From contig OZ005652.1 in NCBI GenBank assembly GCA_963930645.1, positions 354,032,602 through 354,096,601 of the forward strand: a stretch of 64,000 bases of DNA, written 5' to 3'. Below the pieces are notes generated by a model. That model was given only the letters and a program-made list of their open reading frames with translations. It did no database searches and was not told the DNA's origin. Positions 57,508-64,000 of the stretch are shown one piece after another (the stretch's first letter is position 1; each line of letters starts with the position of its first letter). Both the position numbers and the translations under genes were made by a program. The DNA comes from Salticus scenicus. Its lineage: Eukaryota; Arthropoda; Arachnida; Araneae; Salticidae.

Positions 57508-57754
57508 TGTTACGGAATTCTCTCCACCAGGGGTCACTGTGTATCAGACACGGCGATACATGTACTGTTTTTAGTAGTGTGTGGCAGGCAATGGTAAAGG
57601 AAGGATCTAAATAGGAGATCCTAAATATTTCAACTTGTAATATATGTATATAGATCAGATGTAATTACATGTAAATAGTCATTAAATATCAGTTAAGAAA
57701 GACGGATTGTTTGTTTTGCACCTGAAATATTCTACCACTGAACTATCGGCAAAA
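57508..57754 (+). repeat. BEL 5' LTR
   Basis: 247 bp, starting TGTTACGGAATTC and ending ATCGGCAAAA. The end is fixed by the target duplication, giving TG...AA where TG...CA is the rule. The last 33 bases (57,718-57,750) are complementary to a tRNA-Gly-like 5' half including the D arm. Confidence 0.9.
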
Positions 57755-57756
57755 TT

Positions 57757-57774
57757 TGGTGCATACGGCTCGAG
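57757..57774 (+). other. Primer-binding site
   Basis: TGGTGCATACGGCTCGAG begins two bases after the LTR. TGG pairs with the CCA end of a tRNA, and the first eight bases TGGTGCAT match the complement of the usual tRNA-Gly 3' end. The following bases diverge from the common isoacceptors. Confidence 0.65.
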
Positions 57775-58047
57775 AAAATGATTTATTGGAAACAAAAAGT
57801 TTTATTCCGTCATAACGCTAATGATAAAAAAGAAAGCAATTATCTACTGAAGTAAAAATGATGACTCAGCTCATATCATAGATCAACGGAAATAAAAATA
57901 AAACGACATCTTCAAAAATGTTTAACGGAATCTGAGTTGAAAAAGAAAAACAGATGTGGTTTATGAAAACGGAAGTAATTCCCATTTTTTTGTTATTTAT
58001 GTTCATTTGGATAACATATTAGGAGGTAAGCTCTTTTAAAATTAATA
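57775..58047 (+). other. BEL 5' untranslated leader
   Basis: About 270 AT-rich bases between the primer-binding site and the gag start at 58,048. No small open frame of note. Confidence 0.6.
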
Positions 58048-58839
58048 ATGGATAAATTAACTAAATGTACTGAAAAGAGAAGTTCTGTTAGAGCGAGTAT
58101 TACTAAATTAATAAAGAAAGTACAAGCGTTAGATTATGAAAACGAAACTTTCGATTCTTTAAATGAGTTATTAGAAACTTTAGATATCAAATCTAAATTA
58201 TTGAAAGAGTATGATGATGAAATAGAGGATCTTATTAATGATCCTGTTAAATTTAAAAGTGAAATAGCTCAAGCTGAGGAATATGAAGACAAAATTATTG
58301 CTATTAAAATTAAACTTAAATGTAAAATTAAAGAAATAAACAATAAACAGCAAAATCAAAGTATTAATGTAAGTACATCAAGCTGTACAGAACATAATTT
58401 TTCGGCATTGAAATTGCCACAGTTACAGGTTCCACAATTTTCTGGTTCTGGTATTTCAAATTTCATGGAATCCCTAAATTGTTTTGATAACGCGATAGGG
58501 TCGAACGAATCCCTGAGTAAAATTGAGAAGTTTCAATATTTAAAAAGTTTGCTTACTCCCCCTGCTTATAATGTCGTTGCGGGATTCGAGTTAAATGAAA
58601 AGAATTATGATTCTTGTTTAGAACTTTTAAAACAACGCTACGGGCGTACTGATTTTATTATTAATTCATACATGTCTAAATTACTTAATTTAGAAACAGT
58701 GATGAATTCATCAAACATTAAAGGCTTGCGTAAATTATATGATGAGATAGAGATAAATATAAGGAATTTACGCTCGTTAAATGTTACTGAAGGATCATAC
58801 GATAACATACGGTCATTTATTAAACCCCTTACTTCTTAA
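58048..58839 (+). CDS. gag: BEL gag N-terminal part
   Basis: 263 codons. Residues 1-105 are charged and probably helical (E, K, L, D rich), fitting a coiled-coil matrix-like region. From LPQLQVPQFSGSG (about 130) on, the sequence is a DUF1759-type capsid domain of BEL/Pao gag. This protein forms the particle shell around element RNA. The frame ends early: a 10 bp segment at 58,801-58,810, bounded by a CATAC repeat, shifts the frame inside the capsid domain, and the stop comes 29 bases later. The normal continuation is in the next frame from about 58,811. ATG 58,048 is chosen as the first methionine in the frame, after the leader. Confidence 0.85.
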   Translation: MDKLTKCTEKRSSVRASITKLIKKVQALDYENETFDSLNELLETLDIKSKLLKEYDDEIEDLINDPVKFKSEIAQAEEYEDKIIAIKIKLKCKIKEINNKQQNQSINVSTSSCTEHNFSALKLPQLQVPQFSGSGISNFMESLNCFDNAIGSNESLSKIEKFQYLKSLLTPPAYNVVAGFELNEKNYDSCLELLKQRYGRTDFIINSYMSKLLNLETVMNSSNIKGLRKLYDEIEINIRNLRSLNVTEGSYDNIRSFIKPLTS

Positions 58840-61549
58840 ATTACTACCCCAAGATTTGGTTTTAGATTTTCATAGAAAAAGAAATAAGGAAATTAATTGT
58901 GAAGTTTCGGAAATAATGACGTTTTTAAGAAATGAAGTGGAATCGCGTGAAATTTGTGAAACCGTAACACATTCTTTTAAGGATAATGAAAATAAGCGTT
59001 CCGCTTTTCAGGGTTATCAAACAGGACAAACATATCAAAAAAACTTCTCCAAACATAAAAACATACCAACCGCAGCAACATTACTCACACAAATAAAAAA
59101 TTCATGTATTTTTTGCGACTTAACTTCTCATGATTCTGTAAATTGTAGAAAATTAGATATAGAACAAAAAATAAACAAACTTAAGTCTGAATCTTGGTGT
59201 TGGTTATGTTTTAAACCGAAACACATAAGCAAAGTATGTAGGTCAGGTATTGTTTGTAAAATATGTTTTTCTAGATTTCATCACGAGTCAGTTTGTAGAG
59301 AAAATTGTAAAAATTCACGTAGTTTAAATTATAATGAAAACGAAAATGAACGGGATAACTCTAATGTTTCTGAAGTTATTTCTTCTATTTCACAATGTAA
59401 TGCAAATACAAACTGTTCTAAAAATGTTTATTTGCAAACTTGCACTGTTATTGCTAAATCGGAAAATAAATCTTGCTTATCTAGATTAATGTTTGATTGT
59501 GGAAGTTCGAGATCATTTATTAGTGAAAAATTAGCGAATGATTTAAAATTAAAAACCATTCGTAATGAAACTTTATCAGTTTATTCTTTCGGAATGAAGT
59601 GCCCAACGGATAAAATTTATCGAAATGTTGAAGTAACACTGGAAAGTACAAATTCTTCTTTTCAAAAAACTCAGGAATTGTTTGTTTCTCGAACTATAAC
59701 GGGCGCTACTGTGAAATATCCTGATTCAAAAATAAAAGATTTAATGCAGAGACTAAATTTGAAGTTGGCTGATTCAGATAGCTCGGATAACAATATTAAC
59801 ATCCTCTTAGGGGCCGATGTTTGTTGGAAATTAATTTATGGGGAAAGGGTACCTATAAATAAACATTTGTCAGCTTTGAATAGTGCATTTGGATGGCTGA
59901 TTATTGTGTCAGACGATATTGAAAGAAGTTGTTCTGAAAACATGATTATTGTAAATAATACTATTTTAAATGATTTAAGATTATTTTGGGAAATTGAAGA
60001 ATTTCCGAATGAAACCAAAAATCTATCGGAAAAGGATAATCAGTTAATTAAGGATTTTGAGGATTCTTTAAAATTTAATGGGGAACGGTATGTGTGTAGA
60101 TTAATGTGGAAAGATAATACAGGACCCCCGTTAAAATTGGACTCTAATTATGAGGTCGCGAGCAAACGTTTCAATTCATTAAAATTAAAATTGAATAAAA
60201 ATCCTGAAATTTTTGATCAGTATAAAGAAATTGTATCGGATCAATTGAAATGTAATATTGTAGGAAAATGTACTGACGAGGATATGAATTCAGGTTATTA
60301 TATGCCCCACAGAGCAGTAATAAGGGATGACAAAGAAACTACTCGCGTTCGGATGGTTTATGATTGCAGCTCTAAAGCAAATGAAAGTAAAAATTCTTTA
60401 AATGATTCTCTTGAATCGGGAGTTAATCTATATCCAAATTTATTGGATGTTATACTTAAATTTCGGGAAAATCAAGTTGCATTTTGCGGAGATCTAGAGA
60501 AAGCTTTCCTTATGATTGAAATTGCGGAAGAGGATAGAGAATATCTAAAATTTTTGTGGTTTCCGGACGAGCCCGATAATCCGGTACAGACACTTCAACT
60601 TAATCGTTTACCCTTTGGGTTAACGACGTCTCCATTTGCGCTAGCTTGCGTTTTGAAATTTCACATAGGAAAATATAAAGAGGATTATCCTAATTGTTAT
60701 GAAATGTTAAATTCTTTATATGTTGACGACTTGTACAGTGGAGCTAAAAATGCGCAGGATGCTTATGAGTTAACCTCTTTGGCAATAGAAATATTACGCG
60801 CTGCTGGATTTAAACTTAGGAAATTAAAAACTAACTGTGATGAGTTGAAACAACTTTGGTGTGAAAACGGGTATAAGAAAAATATGGATTTCGGGCAAGG
60901 AGAAGGATTTTTGGGATTAAAGTGGGATCCAAGTAAGGATAAAATTAAATTAGATTTAAGGGACGTTGGGGATTCCTTGGAATTTGAAATTACCAAACGA
61001 CATGTATTGAGAATAATTTCTAAGATATTCGATCCTTGTGGACTAATTAGTCCATTCATAATAAGAGTTAAAATTCTTATTCAAGAATTGTGGGAAAGAG
61101 GTCTACTATGGGATGAAGACTTACCACATGACTTAGAAAAAAAGTGGAGATCATGGTGTTCTGAACTTTCTGAATTAGAAAATTTTAGCATCGAACGTAA
61201 ACGTTTTTCAATGGAAAATGTTAATGAAATTTCGCTTCATGTTTTTGTTGATGCCAGTCCTAAAGCGTATGGAGCTGTAGCGTATTTTCGATATTTAACA
61301 AGTGAAGGAAAAATTAACATAAGTTTTGTGATTTCAAAAATTAAAGTTGCACCTCTAAAAAGTTTAACTTTAGCCAGATTGGAATTAATGGCAGCACTTG
61401 TAGGTGCTCGTTTAGGAAATTACATTCAGAGCATTTTTCCAGCCATTACTCAAAAAACACATTTCTGGAGTGACTCCAAAATTGTTCTTCATTGGGTTAA
61501 AAATTCATCCAAGGTTTGGAAACCATTTGTCGCCAACAGAGTGGCTTAA
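58781..61549 (+). CDS. pol: BEL gag C-terminus, protease, reverse transcriptase and RNase H
   Basis: 922 codons in the frame after the 10 bp insertion; the true polyprotein has no separate start here. Order: rest of the capsid domain (10-60); three C-x2-C-x4-H-x4-C zinc knuckles at residues 109, 140 and 159; aspartic protease active site FDCGSSRSFI with D at 239 (DCG in place of DSG or DTG); reverse transcriptase with VYDCSS, the first aspartate in FCGDLEKAF (571), RLPFGLTTSPFA and YVDD at 647-650; RNase H with VFVDAS (D at 824), ARLELMA and FWSDSK. The frame ends at TAA 61,547-61,549, inside what should be a continuous polyprotein. Catalytic residues otherwise look intact. Confidence 0.92.
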   Translation: MLLKDHTITYGHLLNPLLLKLLPQDLVLDFHRKRNKEINCEVSEIMTFLRNEVESREICETVTHSFKDNENKRSAFQGYQTGQTYQKNFSKHKNIPTAATLLTQIKNSCIFCDLTSHDSVNCRKLDIEQKINKLKSESWCWLCFKPKHISKVCRSGIVCKICFSRFHHESVCRENCKNSRSLNYNENENERDNSNVSEVISSISQCNANTNCSKNVYLQTCTVIAKSENKSCLSRLMFDCGSSRSFISEKLANDLKLKTIRNETLSVYSFGMKCPTDKIYRNVEVTLESTNSSFQKTQELFVSRTITGATVKYPDSKIKDLMQRLNLKLADSDSSDNNINILLGADVCWKLIYGERVPINKHLSALNSAFGWLIIVSDDIERSCSENMIIVNNTILNDLRLFWEIEEFPNETKNLSEKDNQLIKDFEDSLKFNGERYVCRLMWKDNTGPPLKLDSNYEVASKRFNSLKLKLNKNPEIFDQYKEIVSDQLKCNIVGKCTDEDMNSGYYMPHRAVIRDDKETTRVRMVYDCSSKANESKNSLNDSLESGVNLYPNLLDVILKFRENQVAFCGDLEKAFLMIEIAEEDREYLKFLWFPDEPDNPVQTLQLNRLPFGLTTSPFALACVLKFHIGKYKEDYPNCYEMLNSLYVDDLYSGAKNAQDAYELTSLAIEILRAAGFKLRKLKTNCDELKQLWCENGYKKNMDFGQGEGFLGLKWDPSKDKIKLDLRDVGDSLEFEITKRHVLRIISKIFDPCGLISPFIIRVKILIQELWERGLLWDEDLPHDLEKKWRSWCSELSELENFSIERKRFSMENVNEISLHVFVDASPKAYGAVAYFRYLTSEGKINISFVISKIKVAPLKSLTLARLELMAALVGARLGNYIQSIFPAITQKTHFWSDSKIVLHWVKNSSKVWKPFVANRVA

Positions 61550-63304
61550 GTGCAATCACTTTCCCTTCCTGAATGCTGGAATTTTTGTAGTGGATCAGAG
61601 AACCCTGCAGATCTCACTACTAGGGGAGAATCAGCGAAAAATATTATTTCGAATTCTTTGTGGTGGACGGGGCCTCCTTGGTTGTCTCAACCCGTTCACT
61701 TATGGCCTGATCCAATTTACATCCGTCAACCAGATGACAGTAATGTTGAACAATTAATTTCTAAAGAGCTACGAGGTGTAGCAGTAAATACTGTATGTTC
61801 TACTAATCATTATTCTCTCTTAAAGATCATTGAAGTAAATAAATACAGTAACCTTTCTCGATTTTTCAGCGTGACAGCTTGGGTAAAAAGGTTTGCCCAC
61901 AATGCCAGTCCTGGTCACGGCACCAAATGCCGGGGACCTATATGTTCTTCAGAACTTAAGGAAGCCTTTGACTCTTGGATTAAGACAATTCAACAGGAAC
62001 ATTTTGGGAGTGAAATTCAGCAACTTCTCTCCCAGGGTACTGTAAATAAAAACTCACGAATTTACAATTTGAATTGCGAACTTAACCAAAATAACTTTTT
62101 GTGTTTGAAAGAACGCTTGCAATTTTCAAGTAATGATGAGCAGGCCAAACACCCCCTTATGCTTCCTAACAATGATAAATTTGTTGAATTACTCATCTTT
62201 GATGCTCATATAAAAATAGGCCATTTGGGTGTAGATGCTACTTTAACTTACCTAAGAGAACGATTCTGGATTCTTAAATGTAGACAGTTCGTAAAAAGAG
62301 TCCTAAAAAACTGTTTGACTTGTAGACGTTTTTCAGTGAAAGCTGGTAATCAGGTGGTAGCTCCTCTACCTCCTGACAGAATTCAGGAACATCCCCCTTT
62401 TGATGTTTCTGGTTTAGACTTTGCTGGACCCTTTTTTACTATTGACTGTAAAAAATGTTATTTACTTATTTTTACCTGTGCAGTTACAAGAGCTGTACAT
62501 TTGGAATTGGTTGTTCATATGAGTACAGATTCATTTTTATTAGGTTTAAGACGTTTTATTTCTCGTAGAGGTTTATGTTCAGTTATATATTCTGATAATG
62601 CTAAAGCCTTTAAAAGGGCAAAAGGTGAACTAAAAAATTTGTGGAGTCAAATTGATAAACCTGAGGTAAAAAACTTGTTTGCCTCTAAAGGTATAGAATG
62701 GAAATTTATTGTTGAAAGGAGTCCTTGGTGGGGAGGCTTCTGGGAAAGGCAGATACGTACAATTAAAACTTGCTTAAAGAAAATTATTGGTAAATCTTCT
62801 CTTTCTCTTAAAGAATTAGAAACAGTTTTTCTAGAAATAGAGGCAATGATTAATTCTAGACCTATTACGTATCTGTATAGTGAGCCACCAGAACCTTCCC
62901 CACTTACTCCTTCTCACTTTCTAGTTGTAAAAAGATTAATTTCTTTACCTGTAACTAAGGTTAAAAAAGACGAATTAATTGTAAGCAGAAATTCTTTGGT
63001 AAAAAGATATAAATATCAGCAATCTCTTTTAACTCATTTTTGGAACAGGTGGAGAAAAGAGTATTTGCTTAATCTTAGATCTGCTTATATATCTCCACAA
63101 CCAGGTAAGATTTCATCATTCAAAGTAAATGATGTGGTTTTAATTAATGATGGGCGCTATCCTAGAAACATATGGATGATGGGAAGAATTTTAAATGTAT
63201 ATCCAGGACGAGATGGTAAAATTCGTTCTCTTCTCATCAAAACCCCTAAAGGTAACATTAAGCGCTCAGTTCAACTTGTATATAATTTAGAAATTAATCC
63301 TTAA
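61550..63304 (+). CDS. pol: BEL integrase and C-terminal domain
   Basis: 584 codons in the same frame as the preceding part, directly after its stop, beginning with GTG; not an independent gene. NPADLTTRG near the start is the BEL linker phrase. The zinc-binding N-terminus has H220, H225, C255 and C258. The catalytic triad is D290 (GLDFAG), D349 (YSDNAKAF) and E399 (GGFWERQ), 49 residues after D349. NSRPIT follows, then a DUF5641-type C-terminal region (FKVNDVVLI, WMMGRI). This domain inserts the cDNA with 5 bp staggered cuts, matching the GCCTT duplication. Ends at TAA 63,302-63,304. Confidence 0.93.
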   Translation: MQSLSLPECWNFCSGSENPADLTTRGESAKNIISNSLWWTGPPWLSQPVHLWPDPIYIRQPDDSNVEQLISKELRGVAVNTVCSTNHYSLLKIIEVNKYSNLSRFFSVTAWVKRFAHNASPGHGTKCRGPICSSELKEAFDSWIKTIQQEHFGSEIQQLLSQGTVNKNSRIYNLNCELNQNNFLCLKERLQFSSNDEQAKHPLMLPNNDKFVELLIFDAHIKIGHLGVDATLTYLRERFWILKCRQFVKRVLKNCLTCRRFSVKAGNQVVAPLPPDRIQEHPPFDVSGLDFAGPFFTIDCKKCYLLIFTCAVTRAVHLELVVHMSTDSFLLGLRRFISRRGLCSVIYSDNAKAFKRAKGELKNLWSQIDKPEVKNLFASKGIEWKFIVERSPWWGGFWERQIRTIKTCLKKIIGKSSLSLKELETVFLEIEAMINSRPITYLYSEPPEPSPLTPSHFLVVKRLISLPVTKVKKDELIVSRNSLVKRYKYQQSLLTHFWNRWRKEYLLNLRSAYISPQPGKISSFKVNDVVLINDGRYPRNIWMMGRILNVYPGRDGKIRSLLIKTPKGNIKRSVQLVYNLEINP

Positions 63305-63580
63305 TAATAAACTGAATAAGTAAAAATTGTTATCTTATGTATAATGTTGATTATTATTTATGTATATATTGCTATTTGATTACTGAAAATTTTATTTAGA
63401 TGGTTTGAATATTATTTGTAAATTTCTGTTAATGCTTAACATAATATTTTTCTTATTTGTAATTGATAGTAATTTAGATGTTCAAATTATTTTTCAATAT
63501 GTGGATTCAATAATTCATTATGTTATGTTTGTAATTTTTTTTGGAAATTGATGGTGAACTCATGTGAGTTCGGTGGGGAG
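63305..63580 (+). other. BEL 3' untranslated region and polypurine tract
   Basis: AT-rich 3' region ending in GGTGGGGAG (63,572-63,580), a polypurine tract immediately before the 3' LTR that primes plus-strand synthesis. Confidence 0.75.
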
Positions 63581-63827
63581 TGTTACGGAATTCTCTCCAC
63601 CAGGGGTCGCTGTGTATCAGACACGGCGATACATGTACTGTTTTCAGTAGTGTGTGGCAGGCAATGGTAAAGGAAGGATCTAAATAGGAGATCCTAAATA
63701 TTTCAACTTGTAATATATGTATATAGATCAGATGTAATTACATGTAAATAGTCATTAAATATCAGTTAAGAAAGACGGATTGTTTGTTTTGCACCTGAAA
63801 TATTCTACCACTGAACTATCGGCAAAA
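63581..63827 (+). repeat. BEL 3' LTR
   Basis: Same length as the 5' LTR, with two substitutions (GGTCGCTG for GGTCACTG, and TTTTCAG for TTTTTAG). Confidence 0.95.
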
Positions 63828-63832
63828 GCCTT
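63828..63832 (+). other. BEL target-site duplication, right
   Basis: GCCTT, matching 57,503-57,507. Confidence 0.9.
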
Positions 63833-64000
63833 ATACTAAATTATGACAGTTCATTGAAACCAAATATTTTTGCCAACTAAGTTTTCTTGAAAATGCGCAG
63901 ATGCACAGAACAAATGTTTGCTACCACTGTATTTGAATAATATATTTTATCTTAAAAAATATATATAATATATATAGTATATATATAATATATATAATAT
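63833..64000. other. AT-rich flank
   Basis: Continues the host sequence interrupted by the BEL element (AGTAAGCCTTATACTAAA across the empty site) and ends in (AT)n-rich DNA. No gene. Confidence 0.6.

Larger units (their letters stand above)
57508..63827 (+). mobile_element. BEL/Pao LTR retrotransposon, nearly intact but defective
   Basis: A 6,320 bp element bounded by identical-length LTRs (57,508-57,754 and 63,581-63,827) and the 5 bp target duplication GCCTT (57,503-57,507 and 63,828-63,832). It has a primer-binding site, gag with zinc knuckles, aspartic protease, reverse transcriptase, RNase H and integrase in BEL/Pao order, and a polypurine tract. The LTRs differ at only two of 247 positions, so insertion was recent compared with everything else in the window. 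Two lesions break the reading frame: a 10 bp insertion in gag and one stop codon before integrase. Codons are AT-rich like the surroundings. Confidence 0.95.

Noticed and set aside
57718..57750. tRNA gene on the minus strand
   Set aside because: Only a 5' half with a D arm is visible; there is no anticodon arm or B box, and it is part of the LTR.
58781..58839. Programmed frameshift between gag and pol of the BEL element
   Set aside because: The shift falls inside the capsid domain and coincides with a 10 bp insertion bounded by a short direct repeat. BEL/Pao elements normally use one continuous frame. An accident is the simpler reading, though not proven.

Overview
This window is eukaryotic, strongly AT-rich DNA with no recognisable host gene, rRNA gene or tRNA gene. 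Everything that looks like coding sequence belongs to transposable elements. The mix is BEL/Pao, Ty1/copia and solo LTRs, a non-LTR retrotransposon, a Penelope-like fragment, mariner/Tc1-type DNA transposons, Helitrons and several MITEs, together with long (AT)n, (AC)n and poly(A) tracts. This suggests a repeat-rich arthropod genome. A chelicerate such as a spider is my best guess from the flavour of the element fragments, but nothing here proves it.

The dominant architecture is an old tandem segmental duplication. A unit starting at base 1 begins again at about 22,255 and again at about 52,457, and the end of the first unit (21,930-22,254) matches the end of the second (52,170-52,456). Homologous blocks follow in the same order inside units A and B: 944-1,400 with 37,795-38,240; 5,101-14,600 with 42,030-49,080; 15,760-16,660 with 49,260-50,030. 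The units differ mainly by later insertions, so each copy supplies the empty site for insertions in the other.

Unit A (1-22,254) holds a decayed Tc3-like element (about 2.0-3.4 kb), a 5'-truncated non-LTR retrotransposon on the minus strand (3.85-4.64 kb), two copies of an approximately 0.9 kb retroposon with a terminal hairpin, a TA-flanked MITE (7,863-8,341), a complete non-autonomous Helitron (9,940-11,570), a dead mariner shared with unit B (13.0-14.5 kb), an internally deleted Tc1/mariner-like element with long inverted repeats (17,493-18,247) and a Penelope-like GIY-YIG fragment (20.0-20.5 kb).

Unit B (22,255-52,456) holds a decayed copia-like element on the minus strand (26.6-31.7 kb) that was itself invaded by a 103-bp-armed perfect palindrome and a Helitron piece. 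It also has a mariner with two stop codons (32.7-33.7 kb), a 2.5 kb tandem-repeat array built around TCAAGTGG palindromes and interrupted by a solo LTR with a clear core promoter (34.85-37.35 kb), a minus-strand Helitron end (39.4 kb), the second copy of the old mariner with a TTAA-flanked MITE inside it (47.5-49.0 kb), and further MITEs.

Unit C (from 52,457) is only partly duplicated. It carries the third retroposon copy, a diverged approximately 500 bp triplication, and a young BEL/Pao retrotransposon (57,508-63,827). The BEL element has two 247 bp LTRs differing at two positions, 5 bp target-site duplications, and gag, protease, reverse transcriptase, RNase H and integrase. Its single reading frame is broken by a 10 bp insertion in gag and one in-frame stop before integrase. 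Most of the window is otherwise AT-rich DNA in which I see nothing specific.
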